Assembly (NCBI GenBank): GCA_946612455.1
Contig: CAMOER010000011.1
Span: 8,682-72,681 of the forward strand
Origin: UBA3305 sp002373555
GTDB taxonomy: Bacteria > Bacillota > Clostridia > Lachnospirales > Lachnospiraceae
DNA length: 64,000 nt
Direction: 5' to 3'
Positions 51,831 through 60,820 of the stretch are shown piece after piece (the first letter of the stretch is position 1; each line of letters opens with the position of its first letter). Under the pieces are notes generated by a model. It did not search any database and was not told the origin of the DNA. It saw nothing but the letters and a program-made list of their open reading frames with translations. The translations under genes were made by a program, and so were the position numbers.

Positions 51831-54056
51831 TTATGCTCCTTCCTCCGCCAGCAGAGGTTCCACGACTTCCAGAAGCTCCGGAAGATCCATGCCCAGTTCC
51901 TTCAGATGCTCCACCGTAGGAACGCCATTTAACGTCCATCCGCGCTTCGGATACACGGCATCGATCAGCTTCTGGTACTGTGCTTCACGATACTTTCGGG
52001 TCGCGGCCATTCTCTCCTGAAGAGACATGTTCTTCACCTGCTCTTCGGTATAGCCGGCCAGCTCCACGAGCTGTGTATCGTAACGCTCTTCTCTCCACAG
52101 ATACTCATCCTCGAATACCGGACCCGCACTTCTGTAAGGGATCGCGTCATTGGCGCGAAGGCCCTTGCCCATACGGATGTTGAAGATACGCTGGAAATTA
52201 TAGACTCTCTCGGACTGCCGGATCATGCCGTCGACATCGAGTTTGTTTCCCGTCATCGCATAATACAGATTCAGGTAGTTCTCGACATGCTCGGGCACCA
52301 TCTTGGGATCATCTGTCAGCGCATTGTCTGCCGGTACTATATCATTCCAGGGCAGTTTGCACAAGCCCATCAGGCCGAACCAGGTACGGAACATCGGATA
52401 GAAGTAGAGCGCTTCCGCCTTGTCCTCGAAGGTCGGGATCTGGTTGTTCACCTGATCCATGAAAATGAGCCAGGCTTCGTCGTGCTGCGGGCCCTTGTTC
52501 GTCAGGCCGTAGCCGCCCTGCTGCGCCAGGGATTCCTTTGCCGAATATTCGGAGTACTCCAGGCCCTTCTGCTCCATGCCGAAGTCGTTCATCTCGTTGA
52601 TGTCGCCCCAGCCCATCTTCGCGAAATATTCCTTCTGCTTGTGGATGCCGAGTCCGGCGATCAGACCGAAGCCCTCGCCTCTCGCGATCTGATGCATCAT
52701 CTCCAGATCGTCCGCCGCATTGCCCCAGGTAAGATCCAGTCCGCCTGTTCTCTCCTTATTCAGGATGCCGCGCTCATAGCACTCCATCAGGAAGGCAGTC
52801 ATGGTGCCGTAGGAAATGGTATCCAGTCCGTAGGTATCACAGTAGAAATTGATCTCCAGGACTTCCTGCGGATTGTAGATGCCGCAGCTGGGGCCGAGGC
52901 CGGCTGCGCTCTCATACTCCGGACCGTCCACGCAGACACGCTGTCCCTTATACGGGCCGGTCTTTAAGAGGAAATGGTCGGATGCCTTTGCACAGGCCAT
53001 CGAGCAGCCGTACCAGCAGCCGTCCGCCGCGCCCTGTGTCAGCCAGTCGGATTTGAATACCGCCGCCGTCATCTCATCGATGCCGGGGGCATCGCCGAAT
53101 TTGAAATTATGGGTGGGAACGATGTCGTAATCGGCCAGCGTGCGCAGCGAATAAGCTGTGCCCACGCCTCGCATATCGTTCTGCTTCGCGTCATTGTTTG
53201 CCACCTCACGGTGGAATTTCAGACCGGTCTTGTTGATCAGGCCGAAATCATAGGCATTGTTCAGATTCGCCTTTACGCCGTCGATCTTGCAGACCAGCGC
53301 CTTGATCTTCTTATTCCGGAAGACTCTTCCGATCCCGCCTCTGCCGGCCTGTTTCAGTCTGGTCACGCCGCGGCGGGGATCGTAGAAGGAGAAGTTCAGC
53401 ATGCCGATATTCGCATGATCGGCACCGGAACCGGCGGCCGCGACGGCAATGTTCTTCTTGTCATTCTCGTCATCGGCATAAAGCGCGGTCAGTTCCTCGC
53501 AGAGCACGTGCGCATCAAAATGCTCGAGCGGCGCTTCTTCGAAGGAAATGGTCCCTTTGGTCGCATCGATCACAACGATGACATCCTTTTCGGATTTTCC
53601 CTTGATCTCCAGTGCATCAAAGCCCGCGAACTTCAGATACGGACCGAAGAAACCGCCGACATTCGAATCGATCGGAATATCCGTCAGTGGGGAAATGGTG
53701 CAGATCAAGGTCTTGCCGGTGCCGCCGTACTGCGTAATGCCGGCGATCGGTCCGGGCGACATGACGATCTCATTCTCGGGAGAATCCCATCTGGTCTGCG
53801 GGTTCACGGCATCCCACAGATACCGCAGGCAGTAGCCCTTGCCGCCGACGAATTTCTCCTTGACTTCCGCCGGGATATCCGCGATCTCAGCAGACTGCTC
53901 TCCGACGTCGATCGTCAGGATCTTATCGGTATAACCGCGCATGATCGGCGTTCTTTCATAATCGAAGGAACGGAGCAGCACATGATGTTTGCGCATTTCC
54001 GCAAGCTCTTCTGCGGAAGGCGCCTGGTATCTCGGTACATTACAGATATGGATCAC
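51831..54056 (-). CDS. Tungsten aldehyde:ferredoxin oxidoreductase
   Basis: 741 residues, longer than the archaeal enzyme of about 605, mostly through an N-terminal extension of about 40 and extra C-terminal residues. Tungstopterin-binding start MRGYTDKILTIDVG, GGKGYCLRYLWD and PGPIAG. The [4Fe-4S] Cys set sits in CWYGCSMAC near residue 347 and GLCKLPW later. Oxidises aldehydes to acids (or reduces acids) with ferredoxin. GTG 54056 behind GGAGGAG is chosen; the ATG for MRGYTDK (residue 39) is the classical start position. Middle gene between a ferredoxin and a MoaD-like carrier. Confidence 0.92.
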   Translation of the reverse strand: MIHICNVPRYQAPSAEELAEMRKHHVLLRSFDYERTPIMRGYTDKILTIDVGEQSAEIADIPAEVKEKFVGGKGYCLRYLWDAVNPQTRWDSPENEIVMSPGPIAGITQYGGTGKTLICTISPLTDIPIDSNVGGFFGPYLKFAGFDALEIKGKSEKDVIVVIDATKGTISFEEAPLEHFDAHVLCEELTALYADDENDKKNIAVAAAGSGADHANIGMLNFSFYDPRRGVTRLKQAGRGGIGRVFRNKKIKALVCKIDGVKANLNNAYDFGLINKTGLKFHREVANNDAKQNDMRGVGTAYSLRTLADYDIVPTHNFKFGDAPGIDEMTAAVFKSDWLTQGAADGCWYGCSMACAKASDHFLLKTGPYKGQRVCVDGPEYESAAGLGPSCGIYNPQEVLEINFYCDTYGLDTISYGTMTAFLMECYERGILNKERTGGLDLTWGNAADDLEMMHQIARGEGFGLIAGLGIHKQKEYFAKMGWGDINEMNDFGMEQKGLEYSEYSAKESLAQQGGYGLTNKGPQHDEAWLIFMDQVNNQIPTFEDKAEALYFYPMFRTWFGLMGLCKLPWNDIVPADNALTDDPKMVPEHVENYLNLYYAMTGNKLDVDGMIRQSERVYNFQRIFNIRMGKGLRANDAIPYRSAGPVFEDEYLWREERYDTQLVELAGYTEEQVKNMSLQERMAATRKYREAQYQKLIDAVYPKRGWTLNGVPTVEHLKELGMDLPELLEVVEPLLAEEGA

Positions 54057-54073
54057 AGCTCTTCTCCTCCTTT

Positions 54074-54472
54074 TCAGTCATCCACCAGGGACAGCGCACC
54101 GGTAGGACATACCTTTACGCAGATGCCGCAGGCGATACATTTGCTCGGTTCGGTCCGCTCGTCGCTCTGTACCATGACCTGTTCCGGACAGAATCCGACA
54201 CACATCAGACATCCGACACACTCTTTTTTCTTTATCATATAGACGCCTTTTGCGTTCGGCTGGATCACGCAGGTATTGCAGACCTCGGAACATTTTCCGC
54301 ACTGATTGCAGATATGGATCGTGGAACGATACTCTCCGGCATCATCCCATCCGTCCTCGACGCGGATGCAGGCAAACGCCGGATCTTCCACTTTGTAATA
54401 GGCCTTCGCGCAGGCGAGTTCGCACTGATGGCATCCGACGCAGAGGGCTTCATTTTTCTCAAGGCGCTTCAT
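54074..54472 (-). CDS. Four-cluster ferredoxin-like electron carrier of AOR
   Basis: 132 residues with several [4Fe-4S] motifs: CVGCHQCELAC near 11, CNQCGKCSEVC near 55, CVGCLMCVGFC near 86 and CIACGICVKVC near 112. Similar to the HycB/AorB-type subunits. Takes electrons from the tungsten enzyme 17 nt downstream. ATG 54472 has GGAGG at the right distance; the frame extends 19 codons upstream but without a ribosome site. Confidence 0.9.
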   Translation of the reverse strand: MKRLEKNEALCVGCHQCELACAKAYYKVEDPAFACIRVEDGWDDAGEYRSTIHICNQCGKCSEVCNTCVIQPNAKGVYMIKKKECVGCLMCVGFCPEQVMVQSDERTEPSKCIACGICVKVCPTGALSLVDD

Positions 54473-54537
54473 GGGACACCTCCTTCTTTCGCTGAATTTT
54501 CTGCAGGGACAGTCATTCCCCGCATTCAAACATTTTC

Positions 54538-54566
54538 AGTATAACAAAGCAGAAAACAGCTATCAA
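54538..54566 (-). promoter_or_regulatory. Promoter of the ferredoxin-AOR-MoaD operon
   Basis: Minus-strand TTGATA (54561-54566), 17-bp spacer, TATACT (54538-54543). Confidence 0.7.
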
Positions 54567-54721
54567 ACCGGCAGGCCTATGTTCTTATTCCAATTTGTCA
54601 TAAGAAGCGGAATTCTGCCGCCTTCACATCTGCTTCATATTCTGCAGCTGCGCTGCGGAATCCGATCAGAGCCGCACCGTCCGGCAGATCAGACGGAACA
54701 GGCACCCTGCAATAGACGATT

Positions 54722-54753
54722 AAAAACGGAGCCTGATAGATTTCAGCCTCCGT
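54722..54753 (-). terminator. Terminator of the tup operon
   Basis: Stem ACGGAGGCTGA / TCAGGCTCCGT (one mismatch) then TTTTTA on the minus strand. The tupC stop codon lies in the stem. Confidence 0.75.
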
Positions 54754-55399
54754 AAAATTCCAGAAATTCCTTCAGTTCTTTCGTCCCGGGAGCATCCAGA
54801 TGTTCCTTACAGGGACCTGTTTCGACCGGCATGCCGTTTTTCAGAAAAAAGAGCCCGTCTCCGACACGTCTGGCCTGCCGGATACTGTGCGTGATCAGGA
54901 GAACCGCGGCCCCGGTCTCCTTTTTATATTCCAGAATCGCTTTCTCCGCCAGCATGGTCGATTCCATATCCATGGCAGCAGACGGCTCATCCAGGATCAG
55001 CAGATCGAACGGCTTCATCAGCACTCTGGCGAGCGCCATGCGCGCGGATTCACCGCCGGAGAGCCGGTTTGCCGGTGCCTTTCGGAGTTCTGTCAGATGC
55101 AGCTGCGCAAGCAGCCTGTCCTCCCGCTCCCTGTCATTCGCTGCGATCCGCAGGTTCTTTTCCATGCTCATCCGGAATGCATAGGCCTTCTGCGGCAGAC
55201 AGCCCACGCGGCACGGCTCCGTGAGCGGCATCGTGCCGCCGTCCGCAGCAAGCACCCCCGCAAGGATCTTTGCCCAGGTCGACTTGCCGCTGCCGTTCGA
55301 TCCGAGCACCACATGCACGGTGTCCGCAGCCAGATCGACCGCCGGCATCTGCAGGACCGTCCTGCCGTCATAAGTTTTGGAAACAGCATTCGTCTTCAT
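54743..55399 (-). CDS. tupC: Tungstate ABC transporter ATP-binding protein TupC
   Basis: 218 residues. Walker A LGSNGSGKST near residue 33, signature NRLSGGESARMALAR near 109, Walker B LLILDEPSAAMD, H-loop LITHSIRQA. Short like TupC and lacking a TOBE domain. ATG 55399 overlaps the permease stop by 4 nt; the frame is open upstream inside tupB but is not used. Powers oxyanion import with TupA and TupB. Confidence 0.92.
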   Translation of the reverse strand: MKTNAVSKTYDGRTVLQMPAVDLAADTVHVVLGSNGSGKSTWAKILAGVLAADGGTMPLTEPCRVGCLPQKAYAFRMSMEKNLRIAANDREREDRLLAQLHLTELRKAPANRLSGGESARMALARVLMKPFDLLILDEPSAAMDMESTMLAEKAILEYKKETGAAVLLITHSIRQARRVGDGLFFLKNGMPVETGPCKEHLDAPGTKELKEFLEFYGG

Positions 55400-56082
55400 T
55401 TTGAGATCATCCTCTGGAGCACGGTAACAAGAATATTGACGATCAGCGACAGCGCCATCAGGATCAGGCCGAGCGCGACGCCCAGCGTGAAATTCCCGCG
55501 GTTCGTATACATCATGATCGCGGTCGTCATGACATTGGTCTTCCAGGCGATCGCGCCGCCGACCATGGAGATCGCTCCGACCTCGGCGATCGCACGCGCG
55601 AAAGCCAGCAGGTACGTCGAACAGATGACATACGCACATTCATTCATCAGAAGCCGGAGCGTCGTCATCCGGGACAGCCCGAGTCCTTTTGCCGTCTCCC
55701 GCACCGGCCCGGCGATGCCGGAAACATAGTTCTCCATGTTTCCGATCACGATCGGCGTGATCAGCACCACCTGCGCGAGGATCATCAGCTCGACGGTAAA
55801 GAGCAGCTTATAATGCCGGAACGGCCCGACGCCGGAAAAGAGCATGTAAAAAAGCAGGCCGCAGACGACCGGCGGCATGCCCATCAGTGTCCGGTTGAGT
55901 ACAATGAAAACAGATCTGCCGCGGAACACGGCGGCCCCCAGGATCAGTCCCAGCGGTACGCCGACCGCAAGTGCGATCAGCGAGCTGGAAAGGCTCATCC
56001 TGGCTGTGACCAGAAGGATATTGATCAGTTCTCTGTCTCCGGAAAGGATCAGTTCGATTGCTTTTATCACCGCTGTCCGCAC
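55396..56082 (-). CDS. tupB: Tungstate ABC transporter permease TupB
   Basis: About 228 residues with five or six membrane helices and the EAA loop ETAKGLGLSRMTTLRLLMNE near the middle; ARAIAEVGAISMVGG is typical of the TupB/ModB permeases. GTG 56082 behind GGGAG is preferred, since the longer frame begins inside a terminator hairpin. Co-translated with tupC. Confidence 0.9.
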   Translation of the reverse strand: MRTAVIKAIELILSGDRELINILLVTARMSLSSSLIALAVGVPLGLILGAAVFRGRSVFIVLNRTLMGMPPVVCGLLFYMLFSGVGPFRHYKLLFTVELMILAQVVLITPIVIGNMENYVSGIAGPVRETAKGLGLSRMTTLRLLMNECAYVICSTYLLAFARAIAEVGAISMVGGAIAWKTNVMTTAIMMYTNRGNFTLGVALGLILMALSLIVNILVTVLQRMISK

Positions 56083-56111
56083 GTTCCTGCTCCCGTATCT
56101 GTCAGAATATA

Positions 56112-56151
56112 GAAAATGTGATGCAGAAACACCAGGTCCCTGCATCACATT
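56112..56151 (-). terminator. Hairpin/terminator between tupA and tupB
   Basis: 12-bp stem AATGTGATGCAG / CTGCATCACATT with a 13-nt loop, then TTTTCT on the minus strand. Probably lowers tupBC expression relative to tupA. Confidence 0.75.
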
Positions 56152-56166
56152 ATTTTAGCATAAGAA

Positions 56167-57285
56167 TTACTCGATGACACCCTGATTGTTGAAGAATGTC
56201 AGATAGGTCGCCTTATCCGTAAGGATATAAGCGTGCATCTCCTCCGCCATGACAAGGCAGGCGCCCATGCCGGCATTGGCAGATACGTACCAGTCTGTGT
56301 AATCCGCGAAGGATTCCGCTTCTTCGGTGATGCCGAGTTCTTCGGGCCACAGGGAAAGTTCCTTCGTGTGGGTGCCGGAGCCGTCACCGCGGGAAATGAA
56401 CTGGAACTTGCCGTCCGCAATCGCCTTGAATGCATCCGCAGCAGTCTCACAGTCCGCGACCTTTGCCGGATCCTCGGAAGGACCGCAGAGCACGAAGTAG
56501 TTGTACAGGAAGCTGACTCTCTCGGCTTCAAATCCTTCGACCGTACGGGCAAATCCCTTTTCCACGAACTCCTCTTCCTTCGCCTTTGCATGGACCAGGA
56601 TCAGATCCGCGTTTCCGCTTTCGGCTGCCGCGATCGCCTTGCCGGTACCGGCAGACTGTACTTCGACGGTATAGCCGTATTTCTCTTCGAATACGGGAAG
56701 CAGGCTTCCGAGCAGACCGGAATCATTCACGGATGTGGTGGTGGACAGACGGATCACTTTCGTCTCCTCTGTTGCTTCCGCTACTTCACCGGTGTATACC
56801 GGAACATCCTCCAGGACATAGAACAGGCTGTCGCCATACTCTTCCTGTCCGTATGCAGCGGCCAGATCAATGGCTTCCTGTGTCAGCAGCCAGTGGATCA
56901 GCGCATCGGCACCTGCCGTATTGACGGCAACATCTTCTACAGGCGTGCCGTTCTCATCCGCAAAGGGAGCTTCGGGATTGACGGCCAGAAGAGAGTAGGT
57001 ATTCTTCATGCTGTCATCCGCTTCCTTCAGGATGGTCAGGTCTACGGCGTTCTCTGCTTCCGCAGCAGCTTCCGTCTCTGCGGCTTCTGTTTCTGCAGCT
57101 GCGGTGGTCTCTGCCGCTTCCGTCTCAGCGGCTTCGGTCTCTGCTGCTGCAGTGGTCTCTGCCGCTTCCGTCACAGCCTCTGTCTCTGCTGCCGCGGTGG
57201 TCTCGGCAGGCTGGCTCTGTCCGCATGCGGTCAGCATGCCGAAAGTCATCAGCGCTGCAAGCAGCAATGCGATCGTTCTTTTCAT
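56167..57285 (-). CDS. tupA: Tungstate-binding lipoprotein TupA, circularly permuted
   Basis: 372 residues. Lipobox LTAC (Cys21), then a TEA-repeat linker (26-80). In normal TupA proteins the chain begins with IRLSTTTS and ends with the segment DLxIL...NPYGVIAVNPE...LFY. Here the order is swapped: residues 81-163 (DLTILKEADDSMKNTYSLLA, GADALIHWL, YGDSLFYVLED) are that usual C-terminal segment. A TGEVAEATEET joint follows, then residues 177-372 (VIRLSTTTS, GTGKAIAAAESGNADLILVH, SRGDGSGTH, GMGACL, YILTDKATYL) are the usual N-terminal part, ending at GVIE. Metal-binding motifs are present, so it should fold and bind tungstate. It feeds TupBC. Confidence 0.9.
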   Translation of the reverse strand: MKRTIALLLAALMTFGMLTACGQSQPAETTAAAETEAVTEAAETTAAAETEAAETEAAETTAAAETEAAETEAAAEAENAVDLTILKEADDSMKNTYSLLAVNPEAPFADENGTPVEDVAVNTAGADALIHWLLTQEAIDLAAAYGQEEYGDSLFYVLEDVPVYTGEVAEATEETKVIRLSTTTSVNDSGLLGSLLPVFEEKYGYTVEVQSAGTGKAIAAAESGNADLILVHAKAKEEEFVEKGFARTVEGFEAERVSFLYNYFVLCGPSEDPAKVADCETAADAFKAIADGKFQFISRGDGSGTHTKELSLWPEELGITEEAESFADYTDWYVSANAGMGACLVMAEEMHAYILTDKATYLTFFNNQGVIE

Positions 57286-57355
57286 AATGTACCTCCTGTT
57301 ACAGGTTTTTCAGCGGCGGATCCTCTTCCGGTCCCGCCGCCTGTTCCATCTGCAC

Positions 57356-57383
57356 ATTATAGCATAAGAATACCCTTATACAA
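57356..57383 (-). promoter_or_regulatory. tup operon promoter
   Basis: Minus-strand TTGTAT (57378-57383), 16-bp spacer, TATAAT (57356-57361). Half of a ModE-like box (CGTAATAT) lies upstream at about 57402-57420, but the other half does not fit. Confidence 0.7.
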
Positions 57384-57437
57384 CAGATTTATTTCATAAC
57401 CAATTCTGATCCATATTACGTTTTGGAAAGCATAATC

Positions 57438-57658
57438 TTACAACTGCCCGTCAGAATATGCTACAATATCGTCGGGCAGCTGCAGTATTCCTGTCAGAAT
57501 GACGTTTTTACACCGGAATCCGTTCTGCCTGCGGTTCTTCGTTATTCCGTTTCGGAATACACTTCCGGCATCGCTGATGCCGGTAAATACGGAATTGTGA
57601 TATGATGAATTCCATACAGGAATACTGAAACAACCTGCTCTTTGGGGAGGATACCCGC
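57438..57658 (+). promoter_or_regulatory. Probable promoter and leader of the moeA operon
   Basis: TTACAA (57438-57443), 18-bp spacer, TACAAT (57462-57467). The leader of about 190 nt holds small palindromes (TATTCCG-TTT-CGGAATA at 57545 and CCGGCATC-GCT-GATGCCGG about 57572). These do not fold into a riboswitch type that I know. No gene in this gap. Confidence 0.45.
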
Positions 57659-58879
57659 ATGTTTACCGTCAAGACGCCTGAAGAGGCATTTTCTGTCATA
57701 GAAACGGAATTCCATCCGTTCATACCGGCAGAGACCGTTCCGGTTTCCGCCTGCTGCGGCCGCATTCTCGCGGAGGATATCATCTCTTCGGAATATGTGC
57801 CGGGCTTTACGAGGTCGACGGTCGACGGCTACGCCGTAAAGGCTTCCGACACCTTCGGCTGTTCGGATTCGATCCCTGCACTGCTGACGCTTTCCGGGGA
57901 GATCCTGATGGGTGAGGAAGCTGCGGCGGCGCTCTCCGCCGGCTGCTGCTTTTCCGTCCCGACCGGCGGCGCAGTACCGGAAGGCGCGGATGCTGTCGTG
58001 ATGATCGAATATACCGAGGACTACGGAGACGGCACGATCGGTGTGGAGAAGCCGGCGTCTCCCGGCCTGAATATCATCTATAAGGGCGATGATCTGGTGC
58101 CCGGAAAGACCGTACTGCCGGCCGGCCGCAGGATCACGGCTTCCGATATCGGCGCGCTCGCTTCCCTCGGGATCACAGGAGTTTCCGTGATAAAACGGCC
58201 GCAGATCGGCATCATTTCCACAGGCGACGAACTGGTCCCCATCGATCAGGTACCCGCTGGCGGGCAGATCCGGGACGTCAATACCCATATGCTCGATGCG
58301 CTGTGCCGCGAAATGGGTGCCGGCACACGGATCTACGGGATCGTCCGGGACGACGCAGTTCTGCTCTCCGGGATCCTGGAGAAAGCCATTTCCGAATGCG
58401 ACATGGTGCTGATTTCCGGCGGCAGTTCCGTCGGTGCAAGGGACGCTGCCGCTGCCGTGATCGAAAAGCACGGAAGCATCCTGTTCCACGGGATCGCCAT
58501 GAAGCCCGGCAAGCCGACCATTCTCGGCAAAGCCGGGAACCGGCCGGTCTTCGGGCTGCCCGGGCATCCCGTTGCCGCATTCTTCATCACGAAACTGTTC
58601 GTACGGCATGCAATCGCCGCGCTGACCGGCGAAAAATATACAGTCCGCACAGCGCCTGCGGTCCTGACCGAAGCGCTGAGCACGAATCACGGACGCAGCG
58701 AGACGCTCGGCGTCCGGCTGTCCGAACGGGACGGCCGGCTCTTTGCGGAACCGGTCCATACGAAATCCGGCCTGATCTCGGCGCTCGCCGGGACAGACGG
58801 CTATATCACGATCCCGCGGGACTGCGAAGGACTTCCCGCCGGGGCTGAAGTAAATGTTTCCTTCTATGCTGCCTGCTGA
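57659..58879 (+). CDS. moeA: Molybdopterin molybdotransferase MoeA (first copy)
   Basis: 406 residues; inserts Mo (or W) into adenylated molybdopterin. Motifs: STVDGYAVKA near 53, PTGGAVPEGADAVVMIEYTE near 101, STGDELVP near 188, ISGGSSVGARD near 262, and GLPGHPVAA near 302. C-terminal beta domain IV is present. Ribosome site GGGGAGG. Followed by a second MoeA 30 nt later. Confidence 0.93.
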   Translation: MFTVKTPEEAFSVIETEFHPFIPAETVPVSACCGRILAEDIISSEYVPGFTRSTVDGYAVKASDTFGCSDSIPALLTLSGEILMGEEAAAALSAGCCFSVPTGGAVPEGADAVVMIEYTEDYGDGTIGVEKPASPGLNIIYKGDDLVPGKTVLPAGRRITASDIGALASLGITGVSVIKRPQIGIISTGDELVPIDQVPAGGQIRDVNTHMLDALCREMGAGTRIYGIVRDDAVLLSGILEKAISECDMVLISGGSSVGARDAAAAVIEKHGSILFHGIAMKPGKPTILGKAGNRPVFGLPGHPVAAFFITKLFVRHAIAALTGEKYTVRTAPAVLTEALSTNHGRSETLGVRLSERDGRLFAEPVHTKSGLISALAGTDGYITIPRDCEGLPAGAEVNVSFYAAC

Positions 58880-58909
58880 TCATCTCTGCAAACTGTAAGG
58901 AGGCCCTTC

Positions 58910-60820
58910 ATGGCATTTCAATATCTGACAAACGTACCGCTGGAGGAAGCCCGCGGCGCTTATACCGAAGCCCTGTTTTCCGAAGGCTTTCAGGCCGGGA
59001 CCGAATCCGTTCCCGTGACTGCATCCTGCGGCAGGATCACGGCTGCACCGGTCTACGCCGCGATCTGTGCGCCGCACTATCCCGCGAGCGCAATGGACGG
59101 CATCGCACTGAAGGCCGGACTGACTTTCGGCGCCGGCGAAACAACGCCGGTCACCCTGACCCCGGAACAGTTCATCGTCGTGGATACCGGCGATCCCGTA
59201 CCGGAAGACTGCGACGCGGTCATCATGATCGAGGATGTGATAAGACAGGAGGACGGCACCGTAAAGCTGTACGCACCCGCCGCGCCCTGGCAGCACATCC
59301 GGCAGATCGGGGAAGATATCTGTGCGGGCGAAATGATCCTGCCCTCCTATACCGCGGTCACCCCTTCCGCCATCGGCGCGATGATCGCGGCAGGGGTGAC
59401 GGAAGTATCCGTGCTGACAAAACCGGTCGTCGGGATCATTCCGACCGGAGACGAAATCGTGCCGCCGACGCCGGATCCCGCACCGGGCGATATTCTGGAG
59501 TTCAACTCTTCCATTTTCTCCGGAATGCTGACCGAATGGAACGCCGTGCCGCGCACCTATCCCATCGTGAAGGATGTGAAGGAAGACATCCGCAGCGCCG
59601 TGCAGACAGCGCTTTCCGAATGTGATATCGTGCTGCTGAACGCCGGCTCCTCCGCCGGCCGGGAGGATTACTCCACGGAAGTGATCGGTTCCCTCGGCAC
59701 GGTCCTGTACCACGGAATCGCCATCAAGCCCGGAAAGCCCGCGATCCTCGGTCTTTCCGGCAGAAAACCCGTGCTGGGCGTACCGGGCTACCCCGTATCC
59801 GGCATCATCGTTCTGGAGCAGTTCCTGAAGCCGCTGATCGACTGCTGGTATCACGCTGCCGAAGCGCAGCCCGACACATGCACGGCGGTTCTTTCCAAAA
59901 ATGTCGTATCCGGCCTGAAATACCGGGAATATGTGCGTGTCCGCATGGGCGAAGTCGGCGGGAAGATCATGGCCTCTCCGCTCGGCCGGGGCAGCGGCGT
60001 TGTCTCCTCCTTCATGAAGGCCGACGGTATTCTGGAGATCCCGCAGGGCGTCGAAGGCTATGAAGCCGGCAGCGAAGTCACGGTAAGGCTTCTGAAGAAA
60101 CGGGAGGCGCTCTCCCGCACGCTGGTCGCCATCGGCAGTCACGATCCGCTGCTGGATGAGATTTCGGATCTCCTGCATTCTTCCGATCCGTCCCTGCACA
60201 TGAGTTCCACCCATGTCGGTTCGATGGGCGGCATCATGGCGGTAAAGCGCGGGGAAACCCATATCGCGGGCGTTCATCTGCTGAATGAAGCGGACGGCGT
60301 TTATAATACCGCTTTCATCAGGAAATATTTCCCGCAGGGCGGCGTACGTCTCGTGGAATGCGTCGGAAGGACGCAGGGACTGATGCTGCAGAAAGGAAAT
60401 CCGAAGAACATTCAGGGGATCTACGATCTGACACGCGCCGGCGTACGTTATGTCAACCGCCAGAAAGGTTCCGGCACAAGGATCCTGATCGATTATCTGT
60501 GCCGTAAGGAAGGGGTTTCCTTCGGCGATATTTACGGCTATGACCGTGAGGAGTTCACGCACACCTCGGTCGCGGCGCAGATCGCCTCCAATACTGCGGA
60601 TGCCGGCATGGGCATTTACTCCGCAGCCCGCCTGTATGATCTGGATTTTCTTCCAGTCTGCATGGAGCAGTACGATCTGCTGATTCCCGATGCGGCGTGG
60701 GAGACCGCGCTCGTACAGAAGCTGATCGCGATCCTTCAGAGTGCGGAATTCCGGAATCGTCTGGAAGCCCTGGGCGGCTACGAACTGAAAAATCCCGGCA
60801 GCGTACGGGAGCGTTTCTGA
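58910..60820 (+). CDS. MoeA fused to a periplasmic-binding-like domain (second copy)
   Basis: 636 residues. Residues 1-395 are MoeA (SAMDGIALKA, TGDPVPEDCDAVIMIEDV, PTGDEIVPP, LNAGSSAGREDY, GVPGYPVSG). Residues 400-610 resemble a type 2 periplasmic-binding or LysR-effector domain (SHDPLLDEISDLLHSS, GSMGGIMAVKRGETHIAGVHLL, GSGTRILIDYLCRKEG, ADAGMGIYSA), with no signal peptide, so it is cytoplasmic. This layout is known for some MoeA proteins; the tail may bind molybdate, tungstate or a pterin. Two MoeA copies with two metals suggest one each for Mo and W (inference). Confidence 0.88.
   Translation: MAFQYLTNVPLEEARGAYTEALFSEGFQAGTESVPVTASCGRITAAPVYAAICAPHYPASAMDGIALKAGLTFGAGETTPVTLTPEQFIVVDTGDPVPEDCDAVIMIEDVIRQEDGTVKLYAPAAPWQHIRQIGEDICAGEMILPSYTAVTPSAIGAMIAAGVTEVSVLTKPVVGIIPTGDEIVPPTPDPAPGDILEFNSSIFSGMLTEWNAVPRTYPIVKDVKEDIRSAVQTALSECDIVLLNAGSSAGREDYSTEVIGSLGTVLYHGIAIKPGKPAILGLSGRKPVLGVPGYPVSGIIVLEQFLKPLIDCWYHAAEAQPDTCTAVLSKNVVSGLKYREYVRVRMGEVGGKIMASPLGRGSGVVSSFMKADGILEIPQGVEGYEAGSEVTVRLLKKREALSRTLVAIGSHDPLLDEISDLLHSSDPSLHMSSTHVGSMGGIMAVKRGETHIAGVHLLNEADGVYNTAFIRKYFPQGGVRLVECVGRTQGLMLQKGNPKNIQGIYDLTRAGVRYVNRQKGSGTRILIDYLCRKEGVSFGDIYGYDREEFTHTSVAAQIASNTADAGMGIYSAARLYDLDFLPVCMEQYDLLIPDAAWETALVQKLIAILQSAEFRNRLEALGGYELKNPGSVRERF

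Noticed and set aside
54598..54705. Short minus-strand frame after tupC (ends AAEFRFL)
   Set aside because: Only 35 codons, GTG without a ribosome site, lies after the tup terminator, no recognisable family.
57395..57420. Third ModE box before tupA
   Set aside because: Only one half (CGTAATAT) resembles the motif; the other half is in the wrong orientation.
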